Notes: generated from the sequence alone by a model not told the origin. Positions 17,149 through 27,432 are shown, counted from the first letter of the stretch. The stretch is 64,000 nt of DNA from Bacteroidales bacterium KHT7 (GCA_900102385.1 FNBQ01000003.1:68787-132786); one strand, 5' to 3'. Program-made: numbers and translations.

Positions 17149-17195
17149 GTTTTACAAAACAAAAAAGGCTGGTTACACTTATCGTTTTGTAAAAC
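17149..17195. promoter_or_regulatory. Paired palindromic operator-like sites upstream of susC
   Basis: GTTTTACAAAAC (17149-17160) and its exact reverse complement GTTTTGTAAAAC (17184-17195). Each is itself a palindrome with GTTTT/AAAAC half-sites. Centres are 35 bp apart and lie about 55 and 90 bp upstream of the predicted susC start, a placement typical of activator sites. The regulator cannot be named from this window. Confidence 0.65.
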
Positions 17196-17277
17196 AACAA
17201 GTTGGCAGATAATATTTTTCGTCAGTAAAGGCCTCGCACGTATTTTTATGCCAATAAAATTCGATTTTTGCAAAAAA

Positions 17278-17308
17278 AGAAGTCTGCATCGATGTGATGC
17301 AGACTTCT
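17278..17308 (-). terminator. Terminator of secA
   Basis: Perfect 13-bp stem: AGAAGTCTGCATC (17278-17290) and GATGCAGACTTCT (17296-17308) with a five-base loop. The minus-strand reading continues into a T run, so it ends the secA transcript. Confidence 0.93.
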
Positions 17309-17337
17309 TTCATATACAAATCTTTTCAGACCAGTCT

Positions 17338-20300
17338 TTACAAGTTCTTTCCGTGGCAATTCTTGTACTTCTTGCCGCTTCCGCAAGGACAAGGATCGTT
17401 GCGTCCAATCTTCGGACCTTCGTTCACGATTGGAGTGCGCTGAACCTCGCGTGTGTCGTGACTTGCTGCATCACGCTGTGCAGCCTCGCGAGCCTCGTCA
17501 ATGTCAACCTTAGTCTCGGTGTACTGCTGACGTGGAGCAGGACGCTCAGGCTCAGCCTCGCGCAACTCAGGAGCAGCCGGACCATTTTCTTCGTTAGGTG
17601 CAACAGGAATCTGGGCACGCATAAGCACAGAAGTTGCATCGTTGTAGATTTTGTCGACCATTGAGTCGAAAATCTTGGCACTCTCAAGTTTGAAAATCAA
17701 AAGCGGATCTTTCTGCTCATAACTTGCATTCTGAACAGAATGTTTCAACTCATCGAGGTCGCGAAGGTTCTCCTTCCATCCCTCGTCGATAGAGTGAAGA
17801 AGAATTATCTTTTGGAACTGCTTCACAACGCTCTTGCACTCAGTCTCGTAAGCCTCCTTCATTGAGCACTGAACATTGTACATGCGCTTTCCATCAACGA
17901 TAGGAATCATGATGTTCTCGAACATCTGCCCCTGTGGCGACTCGTAAGCATTCTTTATCACAGGATATGCTATGCTTGCTATTCTGTCAGAACGACGCTT
18001 GAATACATCCATAACGGCTGCATAAGTATCGTCCTCGAGTTTCTCGCGTGGAACTGTCTCGAACTCATCCTGAGTAAATGGACACTCCATTGCGAAAACT
18101 TCAATCATCGACTCCTTGATTCCTTCGTAATCGTTATTCTTGATGATTGTGATTACGCGGTCCCATATCATGTTTGCAATATCGTTTCCGATGCGCTCAC
18201 CCATCAACGCGTGGCGACGCTTTTCGTAGATAACGGTACGCTGACGGTTCATAACATCATCATACTCAAGCAGATGCTTACGGATACCGAAGTTATTCTC
18301 CTCTACCTTCTTCTGAGCGCGCTCGATTGAACGTGAAATCATAGGATGCTCAATCATATCGCCTTCCTCGTAGCCGAAACGGTCCATAACGCTGGCGATA
18401 CGCTCACTTCCGAACAGACGCATCAAGTTATCTTCAAGAGAAACGAAGAATACAGATGAACCCGGATCGCCCTGACGACCGGCACGACCACGCAACTGGC
18501 GGTCTACACGACGGCTCTCGTGACGCTCAGTACCGATGATTGCAAGACCACCGGCAGCCTTAACCTCGTCGGTAAGTTTAATATCGGTACCACGACCTGC
18601 CATGTTTGTTGCGATTGTTACGACACCGAGTCCGTTTATGCTCTTACCTGCCTCGGCAACAACCATAGACTCGCGTGCGTGCTCCTTGGCATTAAGCACC
18701 TGACAAGGAATGTGGCGCATGTCGAGCATTCGCTTCAGCAACTCTGAAATCTCTACAGATGTTGTACCAACAAGAACAGGGCGACCAGCCTCGCGCATCT
18801 TAACAACCTCTTCGATTACGGCAGTATACTTCTCGCGCTTTGTCTTGTAAACACGGTCGTTCATATCAATACGAGCAACTGGGCGGTTTGTAGGAATCTC
18901 AACGCAGTCGAGTTTGTAGATGTCCCAGAATTCGCCTGCCTCGGTTGTTGCAGTACCTGTCATACCTGCAAGTTTGTGATACATACGGAAGTAGTTCTGC
19001 AAAGTGATTGTTGCAAATGTCTGAGTTGCAGCCTCGATGGTTACACCTTCCTTAGCCTCGACAGCCTGATGCAAGCCATCGCTCCAACGGCGTCCTTCCA
19101 TTATACGGCCAGTCTGCTCATCAACAATCTTAACCTTTCCGTCGATAACAACATACTCGGTGTCTCTCTCGAACATTGTATATGCCTTCAGCAACTGCTG
19201 AATTGTATGAACTCGCTCGCTCTTTGTTGAATAGTCGGCAAATGCGCTATCTTTCTTCTCAACGAATTCCTCTTCTGTAATCTTGCCGGCAGCCTTTTCC
19301 TTTTCAAGGTCTGAAAGGATTGAGGTGATATCAGGCAACACGAACAACTGGTCGTCGTGAACAAGGTCGGCAAGGAATGCGTTACCCTTGTCTGTAAGGT
19401 CTACGCTGTTCTGCTTCTCATCAATAACGAAGTACAAAGGCTCGACAGCCTCTGGCATACGGCGGTTATTGTCGCGAATGTACTCTTCCTCTGTCTTCAG
19501 CAACTTGTTCTTAACGCCCTGCTCGCTGAGGAACTTGATGAGCGGCTTGTTCTTTGGCAACGCCTTGTGGCTGCGGAACAACGACAATGCTCCGGCTTCA
19601 ACCTGCTTAGAGTCGCTGCTTGCCATAAGGTTCTTTGCCTCGGCAAGATATTCTGTTGCCAACTTGCGCTGAACAGCCACGAGCTGCTCTACAAGAGGCT
19701 TGTATTCGTTGAACAACTGCTCTACATCGCCCTTTGGAATAGGACCAGAGATGATAAGAGGAGTACGGGCATCGTCGATAAGCACAGAATCGACCTCATC
19801 GACAATGGCATAGTTGTGCTGACGCTGAACAAGGTCGGCAGGACTTGTTGCCATGTTATCGCGCAGATAGTCGAAACCGAACTCGTTGTTTGTACCAAAT
19901 GTGATATCGGCTCTATACGCTTTTCTACGAGCCTCTGAGTTTGGCTGATGCTTGTCGATGCAGTCAACGGTAAGTCCGTGGAACTGATAGAGAGGTCCCA
20001 TCCACTCAGAGTCACGCTTAGCCAGATAATCGTTCACAGTTACGACATGAACGCCGTTACCTGTCAAGGCATTCAGGAACACAGGAAGGGTTGCAACGAG
20101 AGTCTTACCCTCACCCGTAGCCATCTCGGCAATCTTACCCTGATGAAGAACAACGCCACCAAACAACTGAACGTCGTAGTGAACCATGTTCCAAGTCAAG
20201 TCGTTTCCGCCGGCAAGCCAGTGGTTATGATAGATAGCCTTGTCGCCGTCAATCTCGACAAAATCCTTTGTTGCCGCCAACTCACGGTCGTAGTCGGTTG

Positions 20301-20691
20301 CAGTAACCTCTACAGTCTCGTTCTGGGCAAAGCGGCGCGCAGTATCCTTAACGATGGCATACACTTCAGGAAGAATCTCAGTCAAGCCTTCCTCAAGTTT
20401 GTCGAGAACCTGCTTCTCTATCTTGTCAATCTGCTCAAAGATTGGCTGACGGTTTTCGAGTTCAGTCTCCTCGATCTTAGCCTTCAGTTCTTCAATCTTG
20501 GCTTTCTCTTCCTTCACCTTGTCTTGCAGATATGCCTGAAGAACCTTTGTCTTTTTACGAAGTTCATCGTTAGATAGTTTCTCTATTTCAGGATAAACAG
20601 CCTTAACCTTTTCAACCCAAGGCTGAATAGCCTTCATATCTCGAGTTGATTTATTACCAAACAACTTGGCTAATAAAGCATTGAAATTCAT
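17338..20691 (-). CDS. secA: Preprotein translocase ATPase SecA
   Basis: A 1117-residue SecA, the cytoplasmic motor that pushes unfolded preproteins through SecYEG. Visible: nucleotide-binding motif [11 protein letters not shown] (about 187-198), [28 protein letters not shown] (DEAD-type box), [35 protein letters not shown], and a C-terminal SEC-C zinc motif [16 protein letters not shown]. The insert around residues 330-430 and the extended C-terminal region are usual for Bacteroidetes SecA, which is longer than the E. coli protein (about 900). It starts 6 bases after the DUF4105 gene and is probably expressed with it. Confidence 0.98.
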   Translation of the reverse strand: MNFNALLAKLFGNKSTRDMKAIQPWVEKVKAVYPEIEKLSNDELRKKTKVLQAYLQDKVKEEKAKIEELKAKIEETELENRQPIFEQIDKIEKQVLDKLEEGLTEILPEVYAIVKDTARRFAQNETVEVTATDYDRELAATKDFVEIDGDKAIYHNHWLAGGNDLTWNMVHYDVQLFGGVVLHQGKIAEMATGEGKTLVATLPVFLNALTGNGVHVVTVNDYLAKRDSEWMGPLYQFHGLTVDCIDKHQPNSEARRKAYRADITFGTNNEFGFDYLRDNMATSPADLVQRQHNYAIVDEVDSVLIDDARTPLIISGPIPKGDVEQLFNEYKPLVEQLVAVQRKLATEYLAEAKNLMASSDSKQVEAGALSLFRSHKALPKNKPLIKFLSEQGVKNKLLKTEEEYIRDNNRRMPEAVEPLYFVIDEKQNSVDLTDKGNAFLADLVHDDQLFVLPDITSILSDLEKEKAAGKITEEEFVEKKDSAFADYSTKSERVHTIQQLLKAYTMFERDTEYVVIDGKVKIVDEQTGRIMEGRRWSDGLHQAVEAKEGVTIEAATQTFATITLQNYFRMYHKLAGMTGTATTEAGEFWDIYKLDCVEIPTNRPVARIDMNDRVYKTKREKYTAVIEEVVKMREAGRPVLVGTTSVEISELLKRMLDMRHIPCQVLNAKEHARESMVVAEAGKSINGLGVVTIATNMAGRGTDIKLTDEVKAAGGLAIIGTERHESRRVDRQLRGRAGRQGDPGSSVFFVSLEDNLMRLFGSERIASVMDRFGYEEGDMIEHPMISRSIERAQKKVEENNFGIRKHLLEYDDVMNRQRTVIYEKRRHALMGERIGNDIANMIWDRVITIIKNNDYEGIKESMIEVFAMECPFTQDEFETVPREKLEDDTYAAVMDVFKRRSDRIASIAYPVIKNAYESPQGQMFENIMIPIVDGKRMYNVQCSMKEAYETECKSVVKQFQKIILLHSIDEGWKENLRDLDELKHSVQNASYEQKDPLLIFKLESAKIFDSMVDKIYNDATSVLMRAQIPVAPNEENGPAAPELREAEPERPAPRQQYTETKVDIDEAREAAQRDAASHDTREVQRTPIVNEGPKIGRNDPCPCGSGKKYKNCHGKNL

Positions 20692-20697
20692 TATATT

Positions 20698-21915
20698 TTA
20701 CTTTTTATATTTTAAAAATTGATAATATGCCGGCACAGCCGAGCGTGACAGCAGAAGCATTACAAGAAGATAGTGCGGAAGAACAAACTTCTGCGGAATA
20801 AGCGGCATTGCTATCAGAAACAGCGCGATGACTACAAACGCACATCTGTGATATGCACACTCTCTGTTCTTCACTCCCTTATATATAATATAAGGTATGG
20901 CAAGAAGAGGCAAAGGATTAAAAACCCACACCAACCAGTTACTGTCGACGGTTGGATGTACCGAGCACGTTGAAAGAAAGGCTATTATGCAACCAGCCAA
21001 TCCCTGCGCCAGATATATTATTGAGTTTACAATCCAATATGAAGTTTTTTTCTTGAATTCGTAGTAACACGCAACCACCGACAGCAGCAGAAGAATTGCA
21101 AACACGGTAGAAGGAGTCAGAACGGTAACGACTGGTTTCAGCGTATCTTCCGATGCTGCCACCACCACATTGTCCGATGCCACTATCGCCTCTCCGTTGT
21201 CTTTCTTCGCTTTGCGGAAACTCGACGACAAGTATTGCGGAGCAAACATCTTCTTCTTGTCGGTTATGCAAGCATCCGCGCCGCTTCCAAGAAGCATGTC
21301 TATGCCAAACGAGTTCCAAGGGTCGAAACTGTTGTAATGATGAATTATGTCGCGATACGAAACAGTCTCTTCGGCAGGCACATCGGCATCAAAGCCATTG
21401 TATTTAATTCCGCCTTCTACGCTTCCTTCAATCATGTCGCGTGCACGCAGCGTGCAGTTGTCGTAAAAGAAATTGTAGCGGTATATTCTGTTTTCAGGCT
21501 GGAAATTTACGCACAACGACTGAAATAGTCTTACTTTCTCATCAGATGTAAGATTGAGCACCTGCTCCCTCACCTCAGAGCCTCTGCGAGCATAAGACGA
21601 ACGAAAATATTCAAACGGCTCAATGCCAAGCTGATAGTCGGTCGCGCCCTTTATGAAACGATACACAAAATCGGGCGTGTTAAAGTCGAACACGCCGTAA
21701 TTGAACGTAATATCAGTTCCGCGGTTGTTGTTGAAGCGGATTGCCGTATGTCCATACTGCTCGTACACCTCCCTGCCCCCGCTGCAAGTTAGCAGACTCA
21801 CGGTTGCAGAATCGGCATGAAAATCATCGGCAGCAACAGGCATCGACATGCTCGCCAACAAAATAAATGTCAGCAACTGATAAATAGCATCTGTTTTCTG
21901 TACCCTATGTTTCAT
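20698..21915 (-). CDS. DUF4105 (Lnb N-terminal-type) membrane protein
   Basis: A 405-residue envelope protein. After a signal peptide (about 1-30, LLTFILLASMSMPVAA), residues about 35-190 match the DUF4105 / Lnb N-terminal periplasmic domain: VSLLTCSGGREVYEQYGHTAIR, FNYGVFDF, FIKGATDYQLG, FFYDNCTLRARDMIEG. The C-terminal part has four to five membrane helices (TVFAILLLLSVVACYY onward). The start is set at the ATG at 21915, because a longer version from 21957 would begin upstream of the promoter box TATTTTTG at 21927-21934. The domain has a papain-like His/Cys arrangement in some relatives, but its substrate here is unknown. It is followed after 6 bases by secA. Confidence 0.85.
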   Translation of the reverse strand: MKHRVQKTDAIYQLLTFILLASMSMPVAADDFHADSATVSLLTCSGGREVYEQYGHTAIRFNNNRGTDITFNYGVFDFNTPDFVYRFIKGATDYQLGIEPFEYFRSSYARRGSEVREQVLNLTSDEKVRLFQSLCVNFQPENRIYRYNFFYDNCTLRARDMIEGSVEGGIKYNGFDADVPAEETVSYRDIIHHYNSFDPWNSFGIDMLLGSGADACITDKKKMFAPQYLSSSFRKAKKDNGEAIVASDNVVVAASEDTLKPVVTVLTPSTVFAILLLLSVVACYYEFKKKTSYWIVNSIIYLAQGLAGCIIAFLSTCSVHPTVDSNWLVWVFNPLPLLAIPYIIYKGVKNRECAYHRCAFVVIALFLIAMPLIPQKFVLPHYLLVMLLLSRSAVPAYYQFLKYKK

Positions 21916-21926
21916 AAAATCACGTG

Positions 21927-21934
21927 CAAAAATA
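21927..21934 (-). promoter_or_regulatory. -7 box for the DUF4105-secA operon
   Basis: TATTTTTG on the minus strand, 11 bases before the ATG at 21915, so the transcript would have almost no untranslated leader. No clear TTTG at -33. Confidence 0.5.
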
Positions 21935-22019
21935 GTGTTTTTAAAGTACACATGCACTAAAACTCAAAAAAAAAATAACAAAATAGGCAAGAAAACTATG
22001 AATATAATGTTTTTTAATT

Positions 22020-22027
22020 TATTTTTG
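22020..22027 (+). promoter_or_regulatory. -7 box for the coaX operon
   Basis: TATTTTTG at 22020-22027 matches TAnnTTTG and lies 21 bases before the preferred coaX start (22049). The -33 region is weak. It supports a start downstream of the ATGs at 21998 and 22007. Confidence 0.5.
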
Positions 22028-22048
22028 CATCGTAAAAGCGTGGATTAC

Positions 22049-22768
22049 GTGAATTTGATTATTGACATAGGCAACACAACCGCGAAGATTGCGGTTTTTG
22101 AAAAAAACGAGATGGTGGATGTAATAAACGACTCCAACTCTTCGTTCTATCATCTGGAAGAGTTGATACAAAAGTATCAGCCAACCAAAGGCATATTGTC
22201 AACAGTAGTTCCGCTTTCTGCTGACATTGAGCGACAGATTTCAAATCTCCCGTTCAAGATGATGAAACTCGACGCTACGACAAACATCCCGGTACAGAAC
22301 ATGTACCGCACGCCCAACACGCTTGGGTCGGACAGGCTTGCTGCCGTAGTCGGAGCGTATACGCTGAACAACAGAAACAACATCCTCGTTGTTGACGCAG
22401 GAACATGTATAACATACGAGTTTCTCGACAGCGAAGGCAGATACTGGGGAGGCAACATCTCGCCCGGTCTGAACATAAGAATGAAGGCTATGCATGCTAT
22501 GACAGCCTCATTGCCCGAGATTACGCTCGAGGGTGAGACGCCCGACTTTGGGTTCGACACCACCACGGCACTTCGCTCGGGAATAACAAAAGGAGTAACT
22601 ATGGAAATTGAGGGATACATCCGCAAGACAAAGGTAAAGCATCCCGATTTAATGGTTTTTTTGACAGGTGGCGATTCGGAATGGCTTGCCAATAGCCTTG
22701 ATGACACCATCGTAACAAACAAAAATTTAGTATTAATTGGCCTAAACAGAATTTTGGATGAAAATTAA
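22049..22768 (+). CDS. coaX: Type III pantothenate kinase CoaX
   Basis: A 239-residue CoaX, which phosphorylates pantothenate in the first step of coenzyme A synthesis. ASKHA-fold motifs: NLIIDIGNTTAKIAVF (phosphate 1), TPNTLGSDRLAAVVGAY, LVVDAGTCITYEF (phosphate 2, with the Asp of the D-A-G-T motif), GGNISPGLNIRMKAMHAMTA, SGITKGVTMEIEGYI and FLTGGDS. The family usually starts with Met directly before NLIIDIGN, which points to the GTG at 22049. An ATG at 21998 would add 17 residues and lie upstream of the promoter box. The end overlaps the next gene by 11 bases. Confidence 0.93.
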   Translation: MNLIIDIGNTTAKIAVFEKNEMVDVINDSNSSFYHLEELIQKYQPTKGILSTVVPLSADIERQISNLPFKMMKLDATTNIPVQNMYRTPNTLGSDRLAAVVGAYTLNNRNNILVVDAGTCITYEFLDSEGRYWGGNISPGLNIRMKAMHAMTASLPEITLEGETPDFGFDTTTALRSGITKGVTMEIEGYIRKTKVKHPDLMVFLTGGDSEWLANSLDDTIVTNKNLVLIGLNRILDEN

Positions 22769-24083
22769 CGGAACGTTGAGCTGCATCTTGATGCTGAGCC
22801 TGCTCGCAGGCAATACCAAAGCACAGAACGGTGTTTCTACACCATACTCAAGATACGGTTTTGGAAAATTATCCGATGCTACTTCGGGATTCTCTTCAGC
22901 AATGGGTGGTATTGGGTACGGAATACGCGAAAACGGTAAGGTAAACACACTCAACCCGGCATCATACTCGGCTGTAGACTCACTTACATTCATCTTTGAC
23001 GCCGGTGTATCGTTAGAGAACGTGAACTATTCATACGGAAAGAATAAGACAAACAAGAAGAGTTCAAGTTTCGACTATCTTACAATGCAGTTCAGGGCTT
23101 GGAAGAATATTGGAATGACGGTTGGCGTGCAGCCTTTCTCACGCATAGGATACGAGTCAAGTACTACATCCGATATCGAGGGCTCAAAGGATGACTATAA
23201 TCCAAACAACTACACCTCTACAGCCTCATACAAAGGCTCTGGAGGCTTGCACAAGGCTTTCGTTGGAGCGGGTTACCGAATCCTCGACAACCTTTCGGTG
23301 GGTGCCAACTTCTCATATATGTTCGGAGACATTCAGCACACCATCACATACACACCAAGTTTGTCAAGTTCGTACATCAACTATTGTCTGTACTCGGCAA
23401 GCATATCGACATACAGCATAGACTTGGGAGCACAGTACACGCTCAAGATGGATGCAAAGAAAAGCCTTACCATCGGTGCAGCAGCCACTTTGGGACACAC
23501 AATCAACAACGATGCCTCATTGTACGAGACTCTGATGGACAGCAGCGGCGACACAATATACTCTAATAGAAATCCCGCCATTAAAGACGCTTTTGAACTG
23601 CCGCTGACAATAGGTGCAGGTGTAACTTATAGACACGACAACCGTCTTACTATTGGAGCAGATTACACTCTGCAAAAATGGGGCGACTGCAAATTCCCGA
23701 TGAAGGAAGACGCAGCAAACGGCACAGCCTACGCCTCAAGAACTGGCTATCTGCTTGACAGAAGCAGATTTGCAGTTGGTGCGGAATATATTCCAAACCC
23801 TGTGAGCCGCAAGTATCTGAGAAGAGTTAAATACCGCTTAGGTGCATCATACTCTACTCCATATATAAAGGTAAACGGAGCAGACGGACCAAGAGAAATA
23901 AGTGTAACTGGCGGTTTTTCGCTGCCAATACAGAACCAGATTAACAATCGCTCGTGCCTGAACTTTTCCGCACAGTGGGTAAACAGCAAGTCGTCGGCAA
24001 TCGGGCTGACAGAGAATTATCTACGTGTTTGTGTGGGACTTACATTCAACGAGAGATGGTTCATGAAGTGGAAATTCGATTAA
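22758..24083 (+). CDS. FadL/OmpP1-like outer membrane beta-barrel protein
   Basis: A 441-residue exported protein (signal peptide to about residue 23, LLAGNTKAQNG) with alternating amphipathic strands and an aromatic C-terminal end (ERWFMKWKFD). The start NGVSTPYSRYGFGKLSDATSGFSSAMGGIGYGIRENGKVNTLNPASYSAVDSLTFIFDAG is the pattern of Bacteroidetes OmpP1/FadL-like porins that sit next to coaX. It probably forms an outer membrane channel for hydrophobic or unknown substrates. Translation is coupled to coaX by an 11-base overlap. Confidence 0.82.
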   Translation: MKINGTLSCILMLSLLAGNTKAQNGVSTPYSRYGFGKLSDATSGFSSAMGGIGYGIRENGKVNTLNPASYSAVDSLTFIFDAGVSLENVNYSYGKNKTNKKSSSFDYLTMQFRAWKNIGMTVGVQPFSRIGYESSTTSDIEGSKDDYNPNNYTSTASYKGSGGLHKAFVGAGYRILDNLSVGANFSYMFGDIQHTITYTPSLSSSYINYCLYSASISTYSIDLGAQYTLKMDAKKSLTIGAAATLGHTINNDASLYETLMDSSGDTIYSNRNPAIKDAFELPLTIGAGVTYRHDNRLTIGADYTLQKWGDCKFPMKEDAANGTAYASRTGYLLDRSRFAVGAEYIPNPVSRKYLRRVKYRLGASYSTPYIKVNGADGPREISVTGGFSLPIQNQINNRSCLNFSAQWVNSKSSAIGLTENYLRVCVGLTFNERWFMKWKFD

Positions 24084-24147
24084 ACACTATAAGAGAAAAA
24101 TAAGGAGAGTAAGAAATTATTATTAAAAAACTAAATCTCATTATACA

Positions 24148-25482
24148 ATGAACGTTAAAAATCTTGCATGCATTGCTGCACTTGCTTTTGCAGCAACAGG
24201 TAATGCTTTCGCTCAGGACGATTGCATGAGCAACATGAGTATCTATCAGGAGTACTACAAGCAGAAGAACTATAAGGATGCATATCTTCCTTGGAAAGCT
24301 GTGATGGATAACGCAAGTTGCAAGCACAACATGGCACTTTATCAGAAAGGTGCAACAATTCTTCAGAATCTTGTATATTCAGAGACTAACGCCGCAAACA
24401 AGAAGGCTAAGTTTAACGAGCTTATGGCTTTGTGGGACGAGCGTATCTCAAAGCTCGACCAGCTTAACGCAACAGTTCGTACAAAGAGTACTCTTGGCGA
24501 TATGTACTGCCGTAAGGCTTACGACTACATCACATACGGTGCCGGCTGCGGCGCAACTAACGATGTAGCCTACACTATGTTCCGCAAGGGTATCGACATC
24601 ATCGCTCAGAAGGACGATGAGAATGTACAGGGCTTCGTTCTTTCTAAGTACTTCGACGTATCATACGCTAAGTATCAGGCTGATCCAGAAGGCTTCCGCG
24701 AGCAGTTCTTGAAGGACTACATGGAGACTACTGAGATTTGCGAGAAGATGCTTGCTGCTGCCAACAACGAGCCAAACCCAGCAAAGGCTAAGCAGATTGT
24801 TGACCAGTACGACCCAGTACAGAGCAACGCCGAGGCAACACTTGCTGTATCTAAGGCTGCAGAGCCAGAGATGCTTAACAAGATGTTTACTCCTAAGATT
24901 GAGGCTAACAAGAACGACGTTGACTACTTGAACTCAGTATTGTCAATCATGTCAGCTAACAACGCAACTAAGTTCGAGACTTATTACAAGGCTGCTAAGT
25001 ATGCACACGCAATCAAGCCTACTTACGAGTCTGCTATCGGTTGTGCTGCTGATGCTAACCGCAACAATCAGGCTGCTGCCGCTGCAAAGTACTACGATCA
25101 GGCTCTTACTCTCTGCCCTAACGAGCAGCAGAAGGCTAAGATCTGTTTGCAGGTTGCAAAGGCTATGCTTAAGAGTGGTAACACAGGTAACGCTGAGAAG
25201 TATCTTTCTCAGGCTACAACAATCACTCCAGCACTTGCAGGTAAGGCAGATATGGTTCGCGCACAGATTGCAGCAGTAAACGGTAACTACGACAGCGCTA
25301 TCAACCTCAGCAACAAGGCTGCTCAGGAAGACGTAACTCTTACTGGTCAGGCTGAGCGTATGAACAAGCAGATGGCTGAAGCTAAGGTTAAAAAGGCAGC
25401 TCAGGATAAGTACAACGCAGCAGTTAAGGCTGAGCAGGCTAAGAACAAGAAGCTTGAAGATTTCTGGAAGGGCGGCAAATAA
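24148..25482 (+). CDS. Secreted TPR-repeat protein
   Basis: A 444-residue periplasmic protein with a signal peptide cleaved after AFA (about residue 22). The body is helical, with tetratricopeptide-like repeats clearest at about 280-420 (AKYAHAIKPTYESAIGCAADANRNNQAAAAAKYYDQALTLCPN; QVAKAMLKSGNTGNAEKYLSQATTITPA). Function unknown; such proteins act as scaffolds in the Bacteroidetes envelope. Codon choice is much more uniform than in neighbouring genes (CAG, AAG, GCT and CTT dominate), which suggests high expression. It sits in the conserved coaX-porin-TPR-lptC series. Confidence 0.8.
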   Translation: MNVKNLACIAALAFAATGNAFAQDDCMSNMSIYQEYYKQKNYKDAYLPWKAVMDNASCKHNMALYQKGATILQNLVYSETNAANKKAKFNELMALWDERISKLDQLNATVRTKSTLGDMYCRKAYDYITYGAGCGATNDVAYTMFRKGIDIIAQKDDENVQGFVLSKYFDVSYAKYQADPEGFREQFLKDYMETTEICEKMLAAANNEPNPAKAKQIVDQYDPVQSNAEATLAVSKAAEPEMLNKMFTPKIEANKNDVDYLNSVLSIMSANNATKFETYYKAAKYAHAIKPTYESAIGCAADANRNNQAAAAAKYYDQALTLCPNEQQKAKICLQVAKAMLKSGNTGNAEKYLSQATTITPALAGKADMVRAQIAAVNGNYDSAINLSNKAAQEDVTLTGQAERMNKQMAEAKVKKAAQDKYNAAVKAEQAKNKKLEDFWKGGK

Positions 25483-25503
25483 ATTCTTGTGTTGAGACAT
25501 TCA

Positions 25504-26133
25504 ATGACAAGCAGTTACAGATATTTAAATATCAACCATATAAGCATAACAGCGGCTATCACTGCCGTTGTTATGCTTCTTTCGTTTTCCGGTTGTTCGG
25601 GCGAAAAAAAGCACATGGCGCCAGCCGTGAGCAATCGCGACCAACTGCCAATACTAAAGTCGAAAGGCGTGTCAACGCTAATCTCAGACAGCGGCGTGAT
25701 AAGATACAAAATCGTAGCCGAAGAATGGTATATCTACGACAAGACCGATCCGTCTAAATGGAGTTTCGAAAAAGGGCTCTACCTTCAGAAATTCGATCAG
25801 AAATTCCATGTAGACGCGAGCATTCAGGCCGATACAGCCTACTTCTACGACCAGAAAAAGTTGTGGGAACTGAAAGGCAACGTATTTATCCGCAACCAAA
25901 GGGGCGACAGATTCTATACCGAACTGCTCTACTGGGATCAGATTACACACAAAATATACTCGCCTATCCACGTCAAGATTGAAGGCATAGACCGCCGGCT
26001 TGAAGGTGCAGACTTCACCGCCAACGAGGAAATGACCGACTATATGTTCCACAAGGCAAGCGGCGCCCTTCCGATGGAAGACAAGCAAGCCAACAACGAC
26101 TCGATAAAGCGCGCCATGGTGCGCCCATCATAA
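25504..26133 (+). CDS. lptC: LPS export protein LptC
   Basis: A 209-residue LptC, the inner-membrane-anchored periplasmic part of the Lpt bridge that passes LPS from LptBFG to LptA. N-terminal hydrophobic segment with a lipobox-like end (LLSFSGC, Cys about 31), then the beta-jellyroll: STLISDSGVIRYKIVAEEW, KGLYLQKFDQKFHVDASIQADTAYFYDQKKLWELKGNV, RNQRGDRFYTELLYWDQITHKIYS. The ATG at 25504 is chosen over a GTG at 25489. It lies 21 bases after the TPR gene. Confidence 0.9.
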   Translation: MTSSYRYLNINHISITAAITAVVMLLSFSGCSGEKKHMAPAVSNRDQLPILKSKGVSTLISDSGVIRYKIVAEEWYIYDKTDPSKWSFEKGLYLQKFDQKFHVDASIQADTAYFYDQKKLWELKGNVFIRNQRGDRFYTELLYWDQITHKIYSPIHVKIEGIDRRLEGADFTANEEMTDYMFHKASGALPMEDKQANNDSIKRAMVRPS

Positions 26134-26151
26134 TCCTACTCAAGGCACAGA

Positions 26152-27432
26152 ATGGAACTGTTAACAATATTCATAGAAATAATCGTAGCCATCATATTTT
26201 CAGGGTTCTTCTCTGGAATGGAGATTGCTTTCGTCTCGTCGAGCAAACTGCGCTTCGAGATGGACAAGAGCGAGAAGAGCATAACGTCGCACATTCTGTC
26301 GCATTTCTACCAGAAGCCAAACGAGTTCATTTCTACCCTACTCGTGGGCAACAACATCTCGCTCGTAATCTACGGTATCTTGATGGCGCAGGTCATCACA
26401 ATCCTTTTCGGAAACTATCTGAACCTGCGGTTCGACAACAACGAGGGAACACTCGTGATGATTCAGACGATAATCTCGACGGTTATAATCCTTTTTACAG
26501 GCGAATTTCTGCCAAAAACCCTGTTCAAGATAAACCCGAACAGAATGCTTACGCTATTCGCCGTTCCGGCTTTCGTCTGCTACGTCGTTCTCTACCCAAT
26601 TTCGAAAATAGCCACCGGTATCTCGAAGATGTTCCTTCTGATGTCGGGAACAAAGATAAACAAGAAGGAAACCGCCAAGGCCTTTACTAAAGTTGACCTC
26701 GACTATCTTATCCAGTCGAGCATCGACAACACGAAAGACGACAAGGAAATAAACGACGAGGTTAAGATTTTCCAGAACGCACTCGACTTCTCGAACGTAA
26801 AAATCAGAGACTGCATTGTGCCGAGAACCGAAATTCAGGCGGTAGAGGTAAACTCGTCGATTGACGTTCTGCGCTCGAATTTCATCGAGAGCGGAAACTC
26901 AAAAATCATCATCTACAAAGAAGACATCGACCACATCATAGGCTACATTCACTCGTCGGAACTGTTCAGACACACCGACGACTGGAACAAGAATCTGCGC
27001 GACATTCCAATCGTGCCCGAGACGATGGGCGCGCAAAAACTAATGAAACTCTTCATAAAGAACAAGAAGAGCATCGCCGTGGTTGTTGATGAATTTGGCG
27101 GCACATCGGGCATCGTCACGCTCGAGGATTTGGTTGAGGAAATCTTCGGCGACATTGAGGACGAGCACGACAACACCACCTACATTGCCAAGCAGACCGG
27201 CGAGAACGACTACGTTCTGTCGGCACGTCTGGAGATTGAGAAAGTAAACGAGAAGTTCAACCTCGAACTTCCCGAAAACGACGAGTATCTGACAATCGGA
27301 GGCTTGATTCTGCATGAGTATCAGAGTTTTCCGAAACTGCACGAAATAATAACGATAGGACGCTATCAATTCAAAATTCTGAAGGTTACAAACACGAAAA
27401 TCGAACTTGTGCGCCTAAAAATTATTGAATAA
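26152..27432 (+). CDS. CNNM/CBS/CorC-domain membrane protein (HlyC/CorC family)
   Basis: A 426-residue protein with an N-terminal CNNM transmembrane domain (about 1-190, four hydrophobic segments, FSGFFSGMEIAFVSSSKLRFE), a CBS pair (about 205-335, with FVPRTEIQAVE-like segment IVPRTEIQAVEVNSS and VVVDEFGGTSGIVTLEDLVEEIFGDIEDEHD), and a C-terminal CorC/HlyC domain (about 340-425). Relatives are Mg/Co efflux-related, and GldE in gliding Bacteroidetes. It starts 18 bases after lptC, so it is probably in the same transcript. Confidence 0.88.
   Translation: MELLTIFIEIIVAIIFSGFFSGMEIAFVSSSKLRFEMDKSEKSITSHILSHFYQKPNEFISTLLVGNNISLVIYGILMAQVITILFGNYLNLRFDNNEGTLVMIQTIISTVIILFTGEFLPKTLFKINPNRMLTLFAVPAFVCYVVLYPISKIATGISKMFLLMSGTKINKKETAKAFTKVDLDYLIQSSIDNTKDDKEINDEVKIFQNALDFSNVKIRDCIVPRTEIQAVEVNSSIDVLRSNFIESGNSKIIIYKEDIDHIIGYIHSSELFRHTDDWNKNLRDIPIVPETMGAQKLMKLFIKNKKSIAVVVDEFGGTSGIVTLEDLVEEIFGDIEDEHDNTTYIAKQTGENDYVLSARLEIEKVNEKFNLELPENDEYLTIGGLILHEYQSFPKLHEIITIGRYQFKILKVTNTKIELVRLKIIE

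Larger units (their letters stand above)
16967..17337. other. Intergenic region between secA and susC
   Basis: These 371 bases hold no gene. Contents from right to left on the minus strand: the secA terminator (17278-17308), the paired palindromes (17149-17195), the susC promoter (17106-17136) and a long A/T-rich untranslated leader. Confidence 0.75.

Noticed and set aside
17158-17180. Similarity of a segment upstream of susC to the terminator at 51814-51846
   Set aside because: They share only AAAAAAGGCT and a TTACACTT-like piece; no paired arm exists at 17158, so it is not a second copy.
17149-17195. The paired GTTTT/AAAAC sequences as a transcription terminator
   Set aside because: The 23-base loop is long, no T run follows, and the secA terminator at 17278 already serves that purpose. 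Operator sites fit better.
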